Source of the DNA: a virus
Virus record (IMG/VR): IMGVR_UViG_3300021225_000381
Location: 1-62,213 of that record
DNA length: 62,213 nt
Reading direction: 5' to 3' (one strand)
Shown: piece by piece, positions 49,174-55,874 of the stretch
Layout of the letters: every line of letters begins with the position of its first letter
How positions within the stretch are numbered: the stretch's first letter is position 1
The notes under the pieces: model-generated
What the model saw: the letters and a program-made list of their open reading frames with translations, nothing else
Database searches by the model: none
What the model was told of the DNA's origin: nothing
Position numbers and translations under genes: made by a program

Positions 49174-50690
49174 TTTCTTTTGAAATAATCAAACCACTCA
49201 TTAAACTGATTGTTTTTCAGAATACCTGCGGCAATCGTTTTCATTTCGTCTTCTTTTGGTTCTCTACCAGCATTCAATTCTTCTAGAGTATATTCTTGTA
49301 ATGCGGATGTGATATCCCTGAACTTTGATTTATCCTTAATAAGAATCGGGAACCATTCCATCAATTTATTTCCGCTGAAATATTGTTTCAGACGTTTTCT
49401 AGTTTCATCCTCTGAGCCTCCAATCTTAGACACTTTTTCTTCGGCTCTTTTAACTTTATCCCAAAATTCTTGTTCATTAAAGAGACCAGAACCTCTTGAT
49501 GCTTCATCACAATAACCAACTGCTTTGATTGTTTCCCATGCAGGGTTTTGAATCAATTTTGTGAGTGTTTTAATATTTAATTTATCGAGATTGTGGATGA
49601 GCATGTGCTTATCCACCGCTGCTAAGATATTTTTTTTGTCTTGCTGAGACAGTTCATTGAATCTTAGTCTCTCGAAAATCCCTTCAACAATAGGAACACC
49701 AGCAGCTTCATGACCATGATAACTACTGAATCCATTGTCTTTTTTACCTCTAGTCGTAGCTTTTCCAAAGTCATGGAACAATACAGCTAAATTAATCACA
49801 GGGTCTTTGTAAGGAGAAGCGTTCAGACACTCATAGATGTGTCCTAATACTTGAGATTCTCCTTCAGGGTGATGTTGTGGATCATGATCAAAACCTTCCA
49901 TCTGCGTGAATTCAGGAAGAATATCATGTAGGATTTTTGTATCTTGTAATTTCTTCAAGAAATTTGCAAGCGTTCTACCAGTCTTGGCAGACTTATAAAA
50001 TTCTTTTGAAATACTTTCTTTGGAAATCGCTTTTGGATCTTGAAGCAAATGCTTTAATTCGATAGCCGCTTTCTTAGTATTTTCCTCGATTTCGAAATCC
50101 ATCTTGGCGGCGAATCGGAAAACACGAAGAATCCTTGTAGCATCTTCCATGAATCTCTTCTTGGCATCTCCTACAGCACGGACGATTTTGTTTTTCAAAT
50201 CCTCCAGACCACCTTGATAATCTACGATCTTACCATTCTCATCCAATCCGAAAGAATTGATTGTTAGGTCTCTACGTTCCGTATCCGCTTGGAATGAATC
50301 AGTCTCGGTTGAGACATTGGCTTGTCTACCAATGTCGCCAGAATCAGTTCTGAATTTTGCCAAATCATAAACATATCCTTTCCAGAGGATAGCATATACT
50401 GGTTGGGAATCGTTCTTGGAAATATTTCTCAATTCAAAATGTTTCTTCAATTGTTCCACGGGAATATTGGTAGCCAAATCCACATCATCAATTGCGTTAC
50501 CCATGAGCAAGTCACGAGGAACACCACCGACGATATAGATTTCACCTTTCAATTTCGCTTTGATATTCTTCATCAAATCCAAAGCAACTTGAAGTTCTTC
50601 GGATTCGGAAACAGCTTTATCCCATTTCTGGTCAAAATCTTCCACATACTCACGCATGAGTTTGTGATACAATTTATGGAAATTTTTCAT
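49170..50690 (-). CDS. cca: CCA-adding tRNA nucleotidyltransferase with HD domain
   Basis: 506 residues. IYIVGGVPRDLLMGNAIDDVDLAT (about 51-74) is the class II nucleotidyltransferase active site (GG.xRD, DxD), RRDLTINSF the conserved B region, and DATRILRVFRFAAK the neck. AVLFHDFGKATT near 305 is an HD phosphohydrolase motif, giving the length of bacterial Cca/HD enzymes. It adds or repairs the 3' CCA of tRNAs. The tRNA cluster starts about 800 nt upstream on the same strand. Own TAAATA box with a 5-nt gap. Confidence 0.88.
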   Translation of the reverse strand: MKNFHKLYHKLMREYVEDFDQKWDKAVSESEELQVALDLMKNIKAKLKGEIYIVGGVPRDLLMGNAIDDVDLATNIPVEQLKKHFELRNISKNDSQPVYAILWKGYVYDLAKFRTDSGDIGRQANVSTETDSFQADTERRDLTINSFGLDENGKIVDYQGGLEDLKNKIVRAVGDAKKRFMEDATRILRVFRFAAKMDFEIEENTKKAAIELKHLLQDPKAISKESISKEFYKSAKTGRTLANFLKKLQDTKILHDILPEFTQMEGFDHDPQHHPEGESQVLGHIYECLNASPYKDPVINLAVLFHDFGKATTRGKKDNGFSSYHGHEAAGVPIVEGIFERLRFNELSQQDKKNILAAVDKHMLIHNLDKLNIKTLTKLIQNPAWETIKAVGYCDEASRGSGLFNEQEFWDKVKRAEEKVSKIGGSEDETRKRLKQYFSGNKLMEWFPILIKDKSKFRDITSALQEYTLEELNAGREPKEDEMKTIAAGILKNNQFNEWFDYFKRN

Positions 50691-50695
50691 TATTT

Positions 50696-50701
50696 TATTT
50701 A
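50696..50701 (-). promoter_or_regulatory. late-type TAAATA box for cca
   Basis: ATTAAATAAAATA then ATG at 50690; exactly 5-nt gap. Confidence 0.5.
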
Positions 50702-51172
50702 ATACAATTCTTTCTGAATGGAAGTTAAATACTCTCCATCAATCTCCCTAACCATCTTAGATTCAACCACGCTATCAGGATTGTTGATAATAACGGAAAG
50801 ATTTTCATTTCTGATATCACCTTCTCCTGTATTCTTATAGAACGCGATATCATAATTCCCCAATTTCTTAGAGTAATCATATCCATGATCTGTTCCATCA
50901 TCAGGTAATAATTCGGGATACACATTCTCAATTCGGATAATCAATTCGTAAAGATAATACTTGTCAAATTTACCTTCATCGTTGATCATGTAATCAGCAC
51001 GAATCATGGCTTGTTGCCAAGTTCCTGCGTGAGAACCTGATTGATAATCATTTTTTTCAGGTCGAGCCGATGAGCGATAAACTTTAAGATAGTGAGTATT
51101 CATGATATCTTGGAGTGTAGTATTTGGGGATAGCTCTTGGATATCGTAGAATGATTCTAGAAATGTTCGCAT
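50699..51172 (-). CDS. unknown protein, possible ADP-ribosyltransferase fold
   Basis: 157 residues. YLKVYRSSARPEKNDYQSGSHAGTWQQAMIRADYMI, then YYLYELIIRIENVYPEL and FYKNTGEGDIRNENLSVIINNPDSVV, has the order R - GSHAGT - Y.L - EGDIRN.S that recalls small ART-like domains of phage polyvalent proteins (an E near the end as catalytic residue). The match is by eye and uncertain. It precedes cca on the same strand and has its own TAAATA box. Confidence 0.5.
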   Translation of the reverse strand: MRTFLESFYDIQELSPNTTLQDIMNTHYLKVYRSSARPEKNDYQSGSHAGTWQQAMIRADYMINDEGKFDKYYLYELIIRIENVYPELLPDDGTDHGYDYSKKLGNYDIAFYKNTGEGDIRNENLSVIINNPDSVVESKMVREIDGEYLTSIQKELY

Positions 51173-51177
51173 GGTAT

Positions 51178-51183
51178 TATTTA
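51178..51183 (-). promoter_or_regulatory. late-type TAAATA box
   Basis: ATTAAATAATACC then ATG at 51172; exactly 5-nt gap. Confidence 0.5.
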
Positions 51184-51204
51184 ATCTATTGACAGAGGAA
51201 GGAA

Positions 51205-51291
51205 ATGGGTTATATTGAGATTGTGAAAAACAAAAGAGTTATCATAGGTGAGGATGTGTATGAAATTAGCGCAATGGTGGTAATATTATGA
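51205..51291 (+). CDS. possible 28-residue ORF
   Basis: MGYIEIVKNKRVIIGEDVYEI..., 28 codons, preceded by GAGGAAGGAA, one of the few Shine-Dalgarno-like sequences in the window, and overlapping the next ORF by ATGA. Short beta-like sequence; unknown. Confidence 0.45.
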   Translation: MGYIEIVKNKRVIIGEDVYEISAMVVIL

Positions 51292-51467
51292 AAGAATGGA
51301 ATGATGAGAATGTTGTTGATAAATGTGTTCAATTGATATTAAACGAAATTGATGAGGAAATCATGGATCGTTACACTTGGGATTGGGAATTTAGACAATC
51401 TGTTGATAGAGTGATGGACAATCCTCCACGTGTTCCATGGATAGATAATATGAGTGGTAGGGCGTAG
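51288..51467 (+). CDS. possible 59-residue acidic ORF
   Basis: 59 residues (MKEWNDENVVDKCVQLILNE...), acidic and tryptophan-containing, coupled to the preceding ORF. Its 3' end runs over the 3' end of the tRNA-Gln gene on the other strand, so its last codons are constrained by the tRNA. Unknown function. Confidence 0.5.
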   Translation: MKEWNDENVVDKCVQLILNEIDEEIMDRYTWDWEFRQSVDRVMDNPPRVPWIDNMSGRA

Positions 51468-51530
51468 AGGACTCGAACCCCTACTAACAGAATCAAAATC
51501 TGCGGTGCTAGCCGATTACACCAACGCCCA
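51455..51530 (-). tRNA. tRNA-Gln (anticodon TTG)
   Basis: Cloverleaf with T-arm GGGGTTCGAGTCCTC, anticodon arm GCAGA-TTTTGAT-TCTGT and acceptor GGGCGT/ACGCCC with a weak T1-T72 pair, as tRNA-Gln tolerates. Discriminator A and CCA are encoded. Confidence 0.85.
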
Positions 51531-51540
51531 ATTAAAAAAT

Positions 51541-51616
51541 GGTGGATACATGTGGGACTCGAACCCACGACATTCTGCTTGCAAGGCAGACGTTCTACCA
51601 ACTGAACTAATGACCC
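51541..51616 (-). tRNA. tRNA-Ala (anticodon TGC), imperfect acceptor
   Basis: D-arm GTTC..GAAC, anticodon arm TCTGC-CTTGCAA-GCAGA and T-arm GTGGG-TTCGAGT-CCCAC are sound. The acceptor GGGTCAT/ATGTATC has about two mismatches and the 3' side seems one base too long before ACCA. It may be functional after editing or be decaying. Confidence 0.7.
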
Positions 51617-51626
51617 GTTGAAAAAA

Positions 51627-51704
51627 TGGTCTAGTCGGTTCGATTCGAACGAACGTTGTTCCTGCTTCCAAAGCAGGTGTGTTAGACCTCTCCACCACGA
51701 CTAG
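51627..51704 (-). tRNA. tRNA-Pro (anticodon TGG)
   Basis: Perfect acceptor CTAGTCG/CGACTAG with A and encoded CCA, anticodon arm CCTGC-TTTGGAA-GCAGG, T-arm GTTCG-TTCGAAT-CGAAC. The D-stem has one mismatch. Confidence 0.8.
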
Positions 51705-51714
51705 ATGTTAAAAA

Positions 51715-51801
51715 TGGTGCGTTAGGTAGAATTCGAATCTACTAAGCCCGAAGGCTGCGGTTTTACAGACCGCCGCGACTCTCCTACTTCGCCGCTAACG
51801 C
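51715..51801 (-). tRNA. tRNA-Tyr (anticodon GTA)
   Basis: 87 nt with the long variable arm expected for bacterial tRNA-Tyr. Acceptor GCGTTAG/CTAACGC, A, encoded CCA; anticodon arm GCGGT-CTGTAAA-ACCGC. Confidence 0.88.
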
Positions 51802-51810
51802 ATTAAAAAA

Positions 51811-51884
51811 TGGAGCCTCCAGCAGAATTCGAATCTGCATCACCCGATTACAAATCGGGAGTTCTACCATTGAACTATGGAGGC
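51811..51884 (-). tRNA. tRNA-Thr (anticodon TGT)
   Basis: Acceptor GCCTCCA/TGGAGGC, T, encoded CCA; anticodon arm CCCGA-TTTGTAA-TCGGG; canonical TTCGAAT T-loop. Confidence 0.88.
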
Positions 51885-51887
51885 ATA

Positions 51888-51963
51888 TGGTACTTCTACG
51901 GGGACTTGAACCCGCGATCTAAGGATTGAAAATCCTTTGTCCTGACCTTTAGACGATAGAAGC
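51888..51963 (-). tRNA. tRNA-Glu (anticodon TTC)
   Basis: Anticodon arm AAGGA-TTTTCAA-TCCTT, acceptor GCTTCTA/TAGAAGT with G-T at 1-72, A, encoded CCA. The T-loop is TTCAAGT. Confidence 0.85.
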
Positions 51964-51968
51964 ATTAA

Positions 51969-52044
51969 TGGCTCCCAAGGTAGGGTTCGAACCTACGACC
52001 CAGCGGTTAACAGCCGCTTGCTCTACCAACTGAGCTACTTGGGA
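51969..52044 (-). tRNA. tRNA-Asn (anticodon GTT)
   Basis: Acceptor TCCCAAG/CTTGGGA, G, encoded CCA; anticodon arm AGCGG-CTGTTAA-CCGCT; complete cloverleaf. Confidence 0.9.
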
Positions 52045-52046
52045 AT

Positions 52047-52121
52047 TGGTGGGATCAGAAGGACTCGAACCTTCAGCTTACTCCTTAAAAGGGAGTTATT
52101 CTACCATTGAATTATGATCCC
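52047..52121 (-). tRNA. tRNA-Lys (anticodon TTT)
   Basis: Acceptor GGGATCA/TGATCCC, A, encoded CCA; anticodon arm ACTCC-CTTTTAA-GGAGT. Last gene at the 5' end of the compact tRNA block. Confidence 0.88.
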
Positions 52122-52194
52122 ATAAAAATATATTTCAACATTCTCTATTAGTCTTTCACCACTCTCTAGCAGTTCAGGTCGCTTCGTTCACCTC

Positions 52195-52226
52195 TAAAAT
52201 AAAAAACCCCATCTTTTCAGATGAGG
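52195..52226 (-). terminator. intrinsic terminator upstream of the tRNA block
   Basis: Read on the minus strand: CCTCATCT-GAAA-AGATGGGG followed by TTTTTTATTTT. It closes the small unit at 52259-52338 before the tRNA genes. Confidence 0.8.
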
Positions 52227-52258
52227 CGCGAAATCCAATATGTCTTACTAAAACACAA

Positions 52259-52321
52259 TCATTCACGCCGCCACCCATTCGGTGTCGCTGGCTTGTTTTG
52301 ATTATATTGTTCGTATTTCAT
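52259..52321 (-). CDS. possible 20-residue peptide gene
   Basis: MKYEQYNQNKPATPNGWRRE, with a TAAATA box 11 nt upstream and a terminator about 35 nt downstream, so promoter, ORF and terminator form a tidy unit. The peptide is very short; the transcript could instead be a small RNA. Confidence 0.4.
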   Translation of the reverse strand: MKYEQYNQNKPATPNGWRRE

Positions 52322-52332
52322 GTTGTTATTAG

Positions 52333-52338
52333 TATTTA
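52333..52338 (-). promoter_or_regulatory. TAAATA box of the 20-codon unit
   Basis: GCTAAATACTAATAACAAC before the ATG at 52321; 11-nt gap. Confidence 0.4.
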
Positions 52339-52356
52339 GCATTCCTCGTAACTTTT

Positions 52357-52593
52357 TCAAGTCTTTTTCTTCAATTTTTTTTTATTTTCAAATTCTTTTG
52401 TGATTTCATCATAAATATGATTTTTTCTTTTACCAAATAAATTCAGAATCTTATCCCATACTCTTTCCCATATCGGTGGATGATAATACAAACAGATTGG
52501 TTCAGGATCAATTTCAATTTTCCAATCCCCTTTTAATTTACGGGGGTGAGATTTGATCTCAATTTTCTCCATTTTGATTTCTACTTTATTCAT
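52357..52593 (-). CDS. small basic protein of unknown function
   Basis: 78 residues from the ATG at 52593. An N-terminal charged stretch, then PEPICLYYHPPIWERVWDKILNLFGKRK, possibly an amphipathic or membrane-associated helix, and a lysine-rich end. No family recognised. Third gene of a three-gene minus-strand unit. Confidence 0.5.
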   Translation of the reverse strand: MNKVEIKMEKIEIKSHPRKLKGDWKIEIDPEPICLYYHPPIWERVWDKILNLFGKRKNHIYDEITKEFENKKKLKKKT

Positions 52594-52598
52594 ATGTA

Positions 52599-52916
52599 TT
52601 ATTGAAAGGGTAGGTATCCCCCATCCCATCTTTTGATTTTATATTTTTCAATTAAAGCTTCAAACGCTTCCACAATTTCATCAATTGAAACATCATTCAA
52701 TTTTTCTGGACTATCGTTCTTCAACATTATAGCCAATTCAAACACTGCATCTTTCAATGATAATTCTGGTCCTTTGAATAGTGTATCCTTTGAAGATAGG
52801 AACGTAAGATCATCTAAAAGTTCATAATTTAAAGATGTTACTTTATCATCATCTTTGAATAGTGCGATTCTAGCACCGAATGATGAAGCGTCCGCTATTA
52901 TTTTAATTCTAATCAT
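52599..52916 (-). CDS. small protein of unknown function
   Basis: 105 residues, acidic, beta-alpha start (MIRIKIIADASSFGARIALF) then helices (LKDAVFELAIMLKN, IDEIVEAFEALIEKY). No family recognised. It overlaps the upstream basic ORF by 8 nt. Confidence 0.55.
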   Translation of the reverse strand: MIRIKIIADASSFGARIALFKDDDKVTSLNYELLDDLTFLSSKDTLFKGPELSLKDAVFELAIMLKNDSPEKLNDVSIDEIVEAFEALIEKYKIKRWDGGYLPFQ

Positions 52917-53016
52917 AATCTTTATCTCTACAAGTTTTTTTCCATTTAAACCATTTCAACCATTTGCAAGTTGAGTAATCCGTTTTAAATTTCTTTCGTA
53001 ATTTTTTAAATTTCAT
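52909..53016 (-). CDS. possible 35-residue basic, tryptophan-rich peptide
   Basis: MKFKKLRKKFKTDYSTCKW..., 35 codons with 14 Lys/Arg-type residues and three Trp, overlapping the following gene by 8 nt. It starts 10 nt after the 3' end of tRNA-Gly. It could bind membranes or nucleic acid; unknown. Confidence 0.45.
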   Translation of the reverse strand: MKFKKLRKKFKTDYSTCKWLKWFKWKKTCRDKDYD

Positions 53017-53025
53017 CTGATGAAA

Positions 53026-53100
53026 TGGAGCGTCCAGTGGGACTCTAACCCACACACCGAACTTGGAAGGATCGGATGCTAACGATTACATCATAGACGC
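53026..53100 (-). tRNA. tRNA-Gly (anticodon TCC), unusual T-loop
   Basis: Acceptor GCGTCTA/TGGACGC with one T-G pair, T, encoded CCA; anticodon loop CTTCCAA with one mismatch in the stem. The T-loop is TTAGAGT, lacking the usual C56. Separate from the main tRNA block. Confidence 0.65.
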
Positions 53101-53103
53101 TTT

Positions 53104-53186
53104 TGGTTGCGGTGGGGTTTAATCCACACCGAAGCCTAGCTTATGAGACTATTTCAGTACCACTACTGATTGCCTCGCGACTGAGT
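53104..53186 (-). other. degenerate tRNA-Met-like sequence (CAT)
   Basis: An anticodon-like arm with loop CTCATAA, a D-arm TCAG..CTGA and a 3' CGCAACCA end like that of initiator tRNA are present, but acceptor and T-arm do not pair properly. Probably a decayed tRNA-Met gene. Confidence 0.4.
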
Positions 53187-53243
53187 AAGTATTTAATCAT
53201 AAGATTCTGATTTGTCAAGTATTGATAAATCGAACCCACATAC

Positions 53244-53249
53244 TAAATA
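53244..53249 (+). promoter_or_regulatory. TAAATA box for the HNH gene
   Basis: ACTAAATAATTATAATT before the ATG at 53259; 9-nt gap. Confidence 0.4.
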
Positions 53250-53258
53250 ATTATAATT

Positions 53259-53993
53259 ATGAAAAAGAATCGTAAATATACAAAAGAAGAAATAGAAATC
53301 GCTGTTAAAAATTCAAGAATGTATTCGGAAATATTTCTTAATTTGGGAGTCAAATTAAACGGTGGGTCTTATCCATGGATTAAAAATCTTATAAAGGAAT
53401 ATGGAATTTCAACAGATCATTTTTTAACTGATGAAGAAAGATATAAAATAAAAGGTGAACAGTTGCGAAGCTATCAAATCTTATCGTATGATAAACCTTT
53501 ACCGAACGGTAACAGATTAAAATCTGCAAAATTAAAAGATTATATGATTTATCATGGCGTTGAATACTGCTGCAATATATGTGGTTTGTCGGTGTGGAAC
53601 GATAACCCGATTACATTAGATATTGATCACGTTAATTCTAATCCACATGATAATCGGTTAGAAAATTTACAATTTATTTGTCCTAATTGTCATCGTATTA
53701 AAACATCGAACGAGAGAAAGAGTGATAAGTATGGTAATCGTTGCGAGGATTGTGGTGATATTATCAATAAAAAATCTACAAAATGTAAATCTTGTTTTAT
53801 AAAAAATCTCAACAGTGTTGAAAAAAAGAATAAAATAACTTGGCCGACAAATGAAGAATTGATGAAAATGGTCTGGGAAAAACCGACATCTCAAATATCT
53901 AAAGAATTAGGAGTCAGTGATAAAGCAATTGAAAAGAGAGTTCTTAAAATTGGTGGTAATAAACCACCAAGAGGTTATTGGAAAAAAAATTAA
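53259..53993 (+). CDS. HNH homing endonuclease
   Basis: 244 residues. CCNICGLSVWNDNPITLDIDHVNSNPHDNRLENLQFICPNCH is a full HNH domain with two zinc CxxC pairs (about 107-148), followed by a second CxxC zinc knuckle and a C-terminal helix-turn-helix (TSQISKELGVSDKAIEKRV) that would bind DNA. The N-terminus has a similar HTH-like repeat. A free-standing mobile gene next to the tRNA region. Confidence 0.85.
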   Translation: MKKNRKYTKEEIEIAVKNSRMYSEIFLNLGVKLNGGSYPWIKNLIKEYGISTDHFLTDEERYKIKGEQLRSYQILSYDKPLPNGNRLKSAKLKDYMIYHGVEYCCNICGLSVWNDNPITLDIDHVNSNPHDNRLENLQFICPNCHRIKTSNERKSDKYGNRCEDCGDIINKKSTKCKSCFIKNLNSVEKKNKITWPTNEELMKMVWEKPTSQISKELGVSDKAIEKRVLKIGGNKPPRGYWKKN

Positions 53994-54057
53994 TCATAAA
54001 AATTTTATTTGTCGAGTCATTTCTTACAAAGTGTGAGCAATGATGAAATTGTGAAGT

Positions 54058-54261
54058 TCATCGGGAGTATTCGACCCGCTTGTCAAGTCCAAGTCTTTTT
54101 TCATATGATTCAATTATTTTTTTATATGCTTTATTTTTATCATAAAGCGCGTTAAGTTCTTCCACGATATCAGAAAGATCACCAACGTCTCCTCCATTCA
54201 TGGGAGCGGAAATCCATTGATCTCCATTAAGTTCTGTATATAATGTATATCTGTCTTTCAT
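54058..54261 (-). CDS. small protein of unknown function
   Basis: 67 residues from the ATG at 54261, placed by an array-type promoter ending 6 nt upstream; a longer frame would overlap the neighbour by 110 nt. MKDRYTLYTELNGDQWISAP, then a helical coiled segment (VEELNALYDKNKAYKKIIES). Unknown. Confidence 0.6.
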   Translation of the reverse strand: MKDRYTLYTELNGDQWISAPMNGGDVGDLSDIVEELNALYDKNKAYKKIIESYEKRLGLDKRVEYSR

Positions 54262-54267
54262 GTCAGT

Positions 54268-54286
54268 ATTGTATTCTAGTTTTTTA
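54268..54286 (-). promoter_or_regulatory. array-type promoter (TTAAAAAACTAG-nn-TACAAT)
   Basis: -10-like TACAAT with 6 nt (ACTGAC) before ATG at 54261. Confidence 0.6.
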
Positions 54287-54631
54287 AAGACAATTCGCAG
54301 CCATTCTCGCCATTTCCCATCCTTGCTCCGTAGGTTCAAAACGAGCGCAAACGATATGATCATCCCCCAAAATATGTGGATCAAGTTTTCCAAAATATTT
54401 CAGGTCGATTTTACAACGAAGTAAAAGTAATTTATTTCCATTGAATGTTGTGCAACCTTCATAATTCACCAAAAGAATCATCCCCCTGTCTAACCTTTCC
54501 TCTTTCAGAACTTTGAATTTAAAAGGATTTGGATTTGGGGAGACATATTTTTCTTTTTCAAAAACATTCACCACTGAATAAGAAGGTGTTTGTGGTGTTG
54601 ATGACCCACTACTGAATAATTTAATTCCCAT
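54284..54631 (-). CDS. small protein of unknown function
   Basis: 115 residues. A Ser/Pro-rich start (GSSTPQTPSYSVV), then beta-rich sequence (PFKFKVLKEERLDRGMILLVNYEG, NGNKLLLLRCKIDLK). No family recognised. No promoter of its own is seen; it is read with the membrane gene upstream. Its end overlaps the promoter of the next gene. Confidence 0.6.
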   Translation of the reverse strand: MGIKLFSSGSSTPQTPSYSVVNVFEKEKYVSPNPNPFKFKVLKEERLDRGMILLVNYEGCTTFNGNKLLLLRCKIDLKYFGKLDPHILGDDHIVCARFEPTEQGWEMARMAANCL

Positions 54632-54644
54632 AATTTCATATTTT

Positions 54645-55010
54645 TTAATTTTTCAACCAAACGTAAGTTCCAAATAATGTAACATAGTGAATAAGCTGGT
54701 CAAGCCCAATTATACAGAAGAACTCATGAAATCTTTCTTCTTTATAGAGAGCGGATGATGCGCGACTCGTCACATAATCTGTGAGGAAATGCGCAACACC
54801 GTTGATCCCAATCCAACATAGACATTCAATAACATTATTTGGGAATATAAAGCTTGCCACTAATAACAAGCCGAAGGAATATAGTCCCACATGCTGCCCC
54901 AAATAAAAATTGGATTTACTTTTATTATTTGCCATCTCTCTTGTTTGAAGAAAAAAATCAAAAAACCAATGAAAAAATAGTATTGAAATAATTGTTTGTA
55001 TCGTGATCAT
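54645..55010 (-). CDS. DUF3307-family membrane protein
   Basis: 121 residues with three to four hydrophobic segments. FFDFFLQTREMANNKSKS, GQHVGLYSFG, GVAHFLTDYVTSR and IGLDQLIHYVTLF match the DUF3307 pattern of phage and bacterial membrane proteins with conserved D and H residues. The function is unknown. Start fixed by the promoter 6 nt upstream. Confidence 0.75.
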   Translation of the reverse strand: MITIQTIISILFFHWFFDFFLQTREMANNKSKSNFYLGQHVGLYSFGLLLVASFIFPNNVIECLCWIGINGVAHFLTDYVTSRASSALYKEERFHEFFCIIGLDQLIHYVTLFGTYVWLKN

Positions 55011-55016
55011 GTCAGT

Positions 55017-55034
55017 ATTATATTCTAGTTTTTA
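55017..55034 (-). promoter_or_regulatory. array-type promoter (TAAAAACTAG-nn-TATAAT)
   Basis: A consensus TATAAT with 6 nt (ACTGAC) before ATG at 55010; under ordinary geometry the start codon would be +1. Confidence 0.65.
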
Positions 55035-55237
55035 TCAACTTGTCCTTCCTCCACAATCAATCGGGTTCGAATATCCACGATCTGATACCAATCAAATTCG
55101 AATGGTTCTAATTTCGATTTGGCTATTTCTCGTGCAGACTCCAGATCGGGATAAGAATTTACATAATCATCCCATGCTCTCTGTGGATAATAAAATGCTC
55201 CCATGAATAATAAATAATTGTCTTCGTTTGCGTTCAT
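55025..55237 (-). CDS. small protein of unknown function
   Basis: 70 residues (NYLLFMGAFYYPQRAWDDYVNSYPDLESAREIAKSKLE...). The layout, with an aromatic start, Y..LE.A...A helix and WYQIVDIRT, resembles small phage proteins of unknown role. Its 3' end overlaps the promoter of the next gene. Confidence 0.6.
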   Translation of the reverse strand: MNANEDNYLLFMGAFYYPQRAWDDYVNSYPDLESAREIAKSKLEPFEFDWYQIVDIRTRLIVEEGQVDKN

Positions 55238-55243
55238 GATTGG

Positions 55244-55271
55244 AATATACCTTAGTTTTTATAATTGTCAA
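55244..55271 (-). promoter_or_regulatory. TTGACA-16-TATATT promoter with the CTAAG spacer motif
   Basis: TTGACA, a 16-nt spacer containing AAAAACTAAGG, TATATT, then 6 nt before ATG at 55237. It links the array-type motif to a normal -35 element. Confidence 0.65.
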
Positions 55272-55276
55272 GTCTA

Positions 55277-55304
55277 TTGACTTCCATAAAAAATAGAGTA
55301 AGAT
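55277..55304 (+). promoter_or_regulatory. sigma70-like promoter of lemA
   Basis: TTGACT, 16 nt, TAAGAT, then 9 nt to the ATG at 55314. Divergent from the promoter at 55244. Confidence 0.65.
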
Positions 55305-55313
55305 ACTTGCGAA

Positions 55314-55874
55314 ATGAATAAAACATTAATTACATCATTGGTTGTTGTTGGAAGCTTTATCTTCCTTGGTCTTATCTTCTTGTTCTCCGCTATCGGTAGC
55401 TTCAATAGCTACACGAAATTGGAGAATCTGGCGAAAGCTACACAAGAAGATAATAAAAACGTATTGGATAATACACGAAAAGCGATTCGAGAAGCAGCAG
55501 CGGTTTCCGATAAGGAAGTAGAAGCTCTGACGAATATCATCACGGGTTATGCTCAGGCAAGAGGTGGCAACACCGCAGGAGATGGTCAATTGGTGACTGT
55601 TGGTATGGTTCGTGAAGCAGTGCCGACAATTACCGAAGTTAAGACTTTGGCGAATCTACAGAACATTCTGGTCGCTGGTAGAAAGGATTGGCAATTCTCT
55701 CAAACCCGTCTTTTGGAAATCAAGAGACAAGGAGACGATATGATCACTCAGTTCCCATCAGGAATGATTCTTAAAATGTTTGGTAAACAAGAGATTCAAG
55801 TGGTGATTGTGACAAGTGCGGAAACCAAAGAGAATTTCCGAACAGGCGAAGATAACTCAAGCTGGATCAAGTAA
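55314..55874 (+). CDS. lemA: LemA-family membrane protein
   Basis: 186 residues. An N-terminal membrane helix (about 7-29), then the LemA helical bundle: SFNSYTKLENLAKATQEDNKNVLDNTRKAI in place of YN.LV.L...V..AW.QVD, and a C-terminal helix with TRLLEIKRQ followed by QFPSGMILKMFG. The family is widespread in bacteria and of uncertain function at the cytoplasmic membrane. Its stop overlaps the start of the next gene, so the two are co-translated. Confidence 0.75.
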   Translation: MNKTLITSLVVVGSFIFLGLIFLFSAIGSFNSYTKLENLAKATQEDNKNVLDNTRKAIREAAAVSDKEVEALTNIITGYAQARGGNTAGDGQLVTVGMVREAVPTITEVKTLANLQNILVAGRKDWQFSQTRLLEIKRQGDDMITQFPSGMILKMFGKQEIQVVIVTSAETKENFRTGEDNSSWIK

